64,000 nt of DNA from positions 101,835 through 165,834 of the forward strand of contig PMLJ01000048.1 of assembly GCA_003158855.1 (NCBI GenBank). The letters are read 5' to 3'. Origin of the DNA: Acidimicrobiaceae bacterium (GTDB taxonomy: Bacteria; Actinomycetota; Acidimicrobiia; Acidimicrobiales; RAAP-2). The position numbers and the translations under genes are program-made. Positions 62,722-64,000 of the stretch are shown here, one piece after another. The notes beneath the pieces are model-generated. The model searched no databases, was not told where the DNA came from, and was given only the letters and a program-made list of their open reading frames with translations. Each line of letters starts with the position of its first letter. Position 1 is the stretch's first letter.

Positions 62722-64000
62722 CTAGGCCCTCTGGATATACCTCACCTTGCAGAACTTGTGATTGGCCAGGGTGATGGTGAAGGTGAAGACACCATTACGT
62801 GATCGCGCCTTGACCGAAACCGTGACGGTAAGCAGCTTCCCGCTGTCCTTCGTGACCCGGGCGGTCGTTCCCGCATGGCTGGTCACCGTTGGGCGCCCGT
62901 AGAAGCCCGAGCCGGTGATGGTAATCGTCTTGGTCTTGCCGGCGGTAACAAAGCCAACGACCCTGATGGCCTTAGGACCCGGCACAACGAACGTTACCGT
63001 TGTGGCCGAGGAACTGGCCACGAGGTAGTTGGCGTCCGCCGCCTTCTGCGCGGTCACGATGCACGTTCCCGCGCTAGTGACCGTGAGCGAACTTCCCGAA
63101 ACCGTGCAACCGGTCGCGGTGCCACCCACCACGCTGAAAGTCACCGCGCCCGTACCGGAGCCACCGCTCGTGGAAAGTACGAGGGCCTGCCCCCAAGTTC
63201 CCGATAGCGACGTGACGGCGAGCGTTGCCTGGGTGCCCACGGCTACGACGTAGGCGTACTTAGTGCTCGTGGACGTGATGTACGTGGCATCGCCCGAGTA
63301 CAACGCGTTGATGTACGCCGTACCCGCGGGCACGACGGTCGTGGTGCAGGTCGCGCTGTAGGTCGTAGTCGACAGCGGTTGGGCGGTACAACCAGAAAGA
63401 GCTGTCCAAGTGCTTCCGTTCGGCGAGGATTCGAAACTCACGGTGCCCGTGGCGCCAGTGGTCACCGTCGCGGTAATGGTGACCGAGGTGCCGTAGGTCT
63501 GAGGTGATGCTGGCGTGACGCTCGTCACCGTGGTGGTGCTCGCGCTTCGAATGAGATACGGGTAGGCGACGCTCGTGGATGAGACGTAGGTGGCGTTACC
63601 CGAGTACACCGAGTTGAGGTCCACCGTGCCAACGGGCAGCAACGTGGTGATGCAGGTCGCGGTAGTGCCCGAAATGCTCTGAGCGGAGCAGCCGGTCACG
63701 CTCGTGTAGGTGGTGCCGTTGGTCGAGTACTCGAAGTTCACGGTGCCCGTGGCGCCCGAAGTGACCGTCGAGGTAATGGTGACCGAGGTGCCAACGAGCT
63801 GGGGCGACGCGGGCGTGGCGCTGGTCACTGTGGTGCTCGCCGTTGCGCCGGTAGTGACAAGGTACGGGTAGGCGGCGCTGGTGGAGGCGGCGTACGTGCT
63901 GTTACCGGAGTAGATCGAATTGAGATCCACCGTGCCGATGGGCAGCGCTGTGGTGACACAGCTCGCAGTGGAGCTCGAGACGGCGACTGCCGCGCAGCCG
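62722..64000 (-). CDS. Ig-like repeat surface protein (partial, 5' end outside window)
   Basis: The frame is open from the right edge to TAG at 62722, giving 425 residues of the C-terminal part. Three tandem units of about 97 residues are visible (two whole, one partial at the edge), each with TPASPQ, TVTTGATGTVSFES-type strand, a Cys pair (GC...TC) and YSGNATY, as in bacterial Ig-like (Big_3/Ig-like_3) domains. The end has a different Ig-like domain (TWGQALVLSTSGGSGTGAVT), a linker, and a terminal domain (ITGSGFYGRPTVTSHAG) ending in Lys/Arg residues. It is a secreted or surface-anchored protein; the signal is outside. Confidence 0.88.
   Translation of the reverse strand, partial: GCAAVAVSSSTASCVTTALPIGTVDLNSIYSGNSTYAASTSAAYPYLVTTGATASTTVTSATPASPQLVGTSVTITSTVTSGATGTVNFEYSTNGTTYTSVTGCSAQSISGTTATCITTLLPVGTVDLNSVYSGNATYVSSTSVAYPYLIRSASTTTVTSVTPASPQTYGTSVTITATVTTGATGTVSFESSPNGSTWTALSGCTAQPLSTTTYSATCTTTVVPAGTAYINALYSGDATYITSTSTKYAYVVAVGTQATLAVTSLSGTWGQALVLSTSGGSGTGAVTFSVVGGTATGCTVSGSSLTVTSAGTCIVTAQKAADANYLVASSSATTVTFVVPGPKAIRVVGFVTAGKTKTITITGSGFYGRPTVTSHAGTTARVTKDSGKLLTVTVSVKARSRNGVFTFTITLANHKFCKVRYIQRA

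Overview
The window is 64 kb of high-GC chromosomal DNA from an actinobacterium, and I infer class Acidimicrobiia. The lineage evidence is a mycofactocin locus, a WhiB1-PdtaS pair, the three-gene cassette histidine phosphatase / DUF3090 / SCO1664-family protein, DUF3107, and putative F420-linked proteins. The complete System I cytochrome c maturation operon would be unusual for the better-known actinobacterial orders. The genome is compact: operon genes overlap at ATGA or GTGA, and seven convergent gene pairs share a 4-nt stop-stop overlap.

Layout. 1-3 kb: edge of a mycofactocin locus, with the 35-residue precursor gene mftA and the start of mftB on the minus strand, mftF divergent from them, and a mycofactocin-type NDMA-dependent alcohol dehydrogenase converging on mftF. 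3-19.9 kb: housekeeping and redox genes (argS, acnA, SulP transporter, PIG-L deacetylase, DEAD-box helicase, peroxiredoxin, DedA, a phosphotransferase/AttH-like pair, mutM, an FrhB-like protein, the phosphatase/DUF3090/SCO1664 cassette, an MFS exporter). 20-29.5 kb: etfBA, a phosphodiesterase, whiB1 facing pdtaS, a PHP phosphoesterase, DUF3107, a dNTPase, an SDR, the Fe-S carrier mrp and a divergent Cys-bearing HTH regulator. 29.5-30.8 kb: a chromate transporter gene with no ordinary start codon. 30.7-36.9 kb: ccmABCDEFGHI on the minus strand. 36.9-40.2 kb: gmd, a glycosyltransferase, a TetR regulator and a low-molecular-weight phosphatase.

40.3-52.3 kb is an island of more variable base composition and low gene density. 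Its left edge carries a detached 3' end of the acyl-CoA dehydrogenase gene whose intact copy starts at 53.5 kb. A second fragment, identical over 69 bp, lies exactly 10,100 bp to the right, and the intact gene ends with a synonymously recoded version of the same segment. This is the pattern expected from integration into the 3' end of a protein gene, probably twice. Cargo: a universal stress protein, a lipoprotein-like Gmad2 protein, two P-type ATPases (one a TPC-motif pump with a C-terminal hemerythrin domain), a cytochrome b561, a possible serine-recombinase remnant, a toxin-antitoxin pair, and a MarR regulator with two perfect palindromes in front of a 63-residue membrane protein.

52.3-64 kb returns to core genes: acyl-CoA dehydrogenase, cold-shock protein, divergent cysS and valS, a membrane-anchored esterase fused to DUF3293, a putative F420-dependent oxidoreductase with an SRPBCC protein, an S51-like protein with a CysS-like tail, and the C-terminal part of a large Ig-like repeat protein running off the right edge. 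I saw no rRNA, tRNA or CRISPR array.
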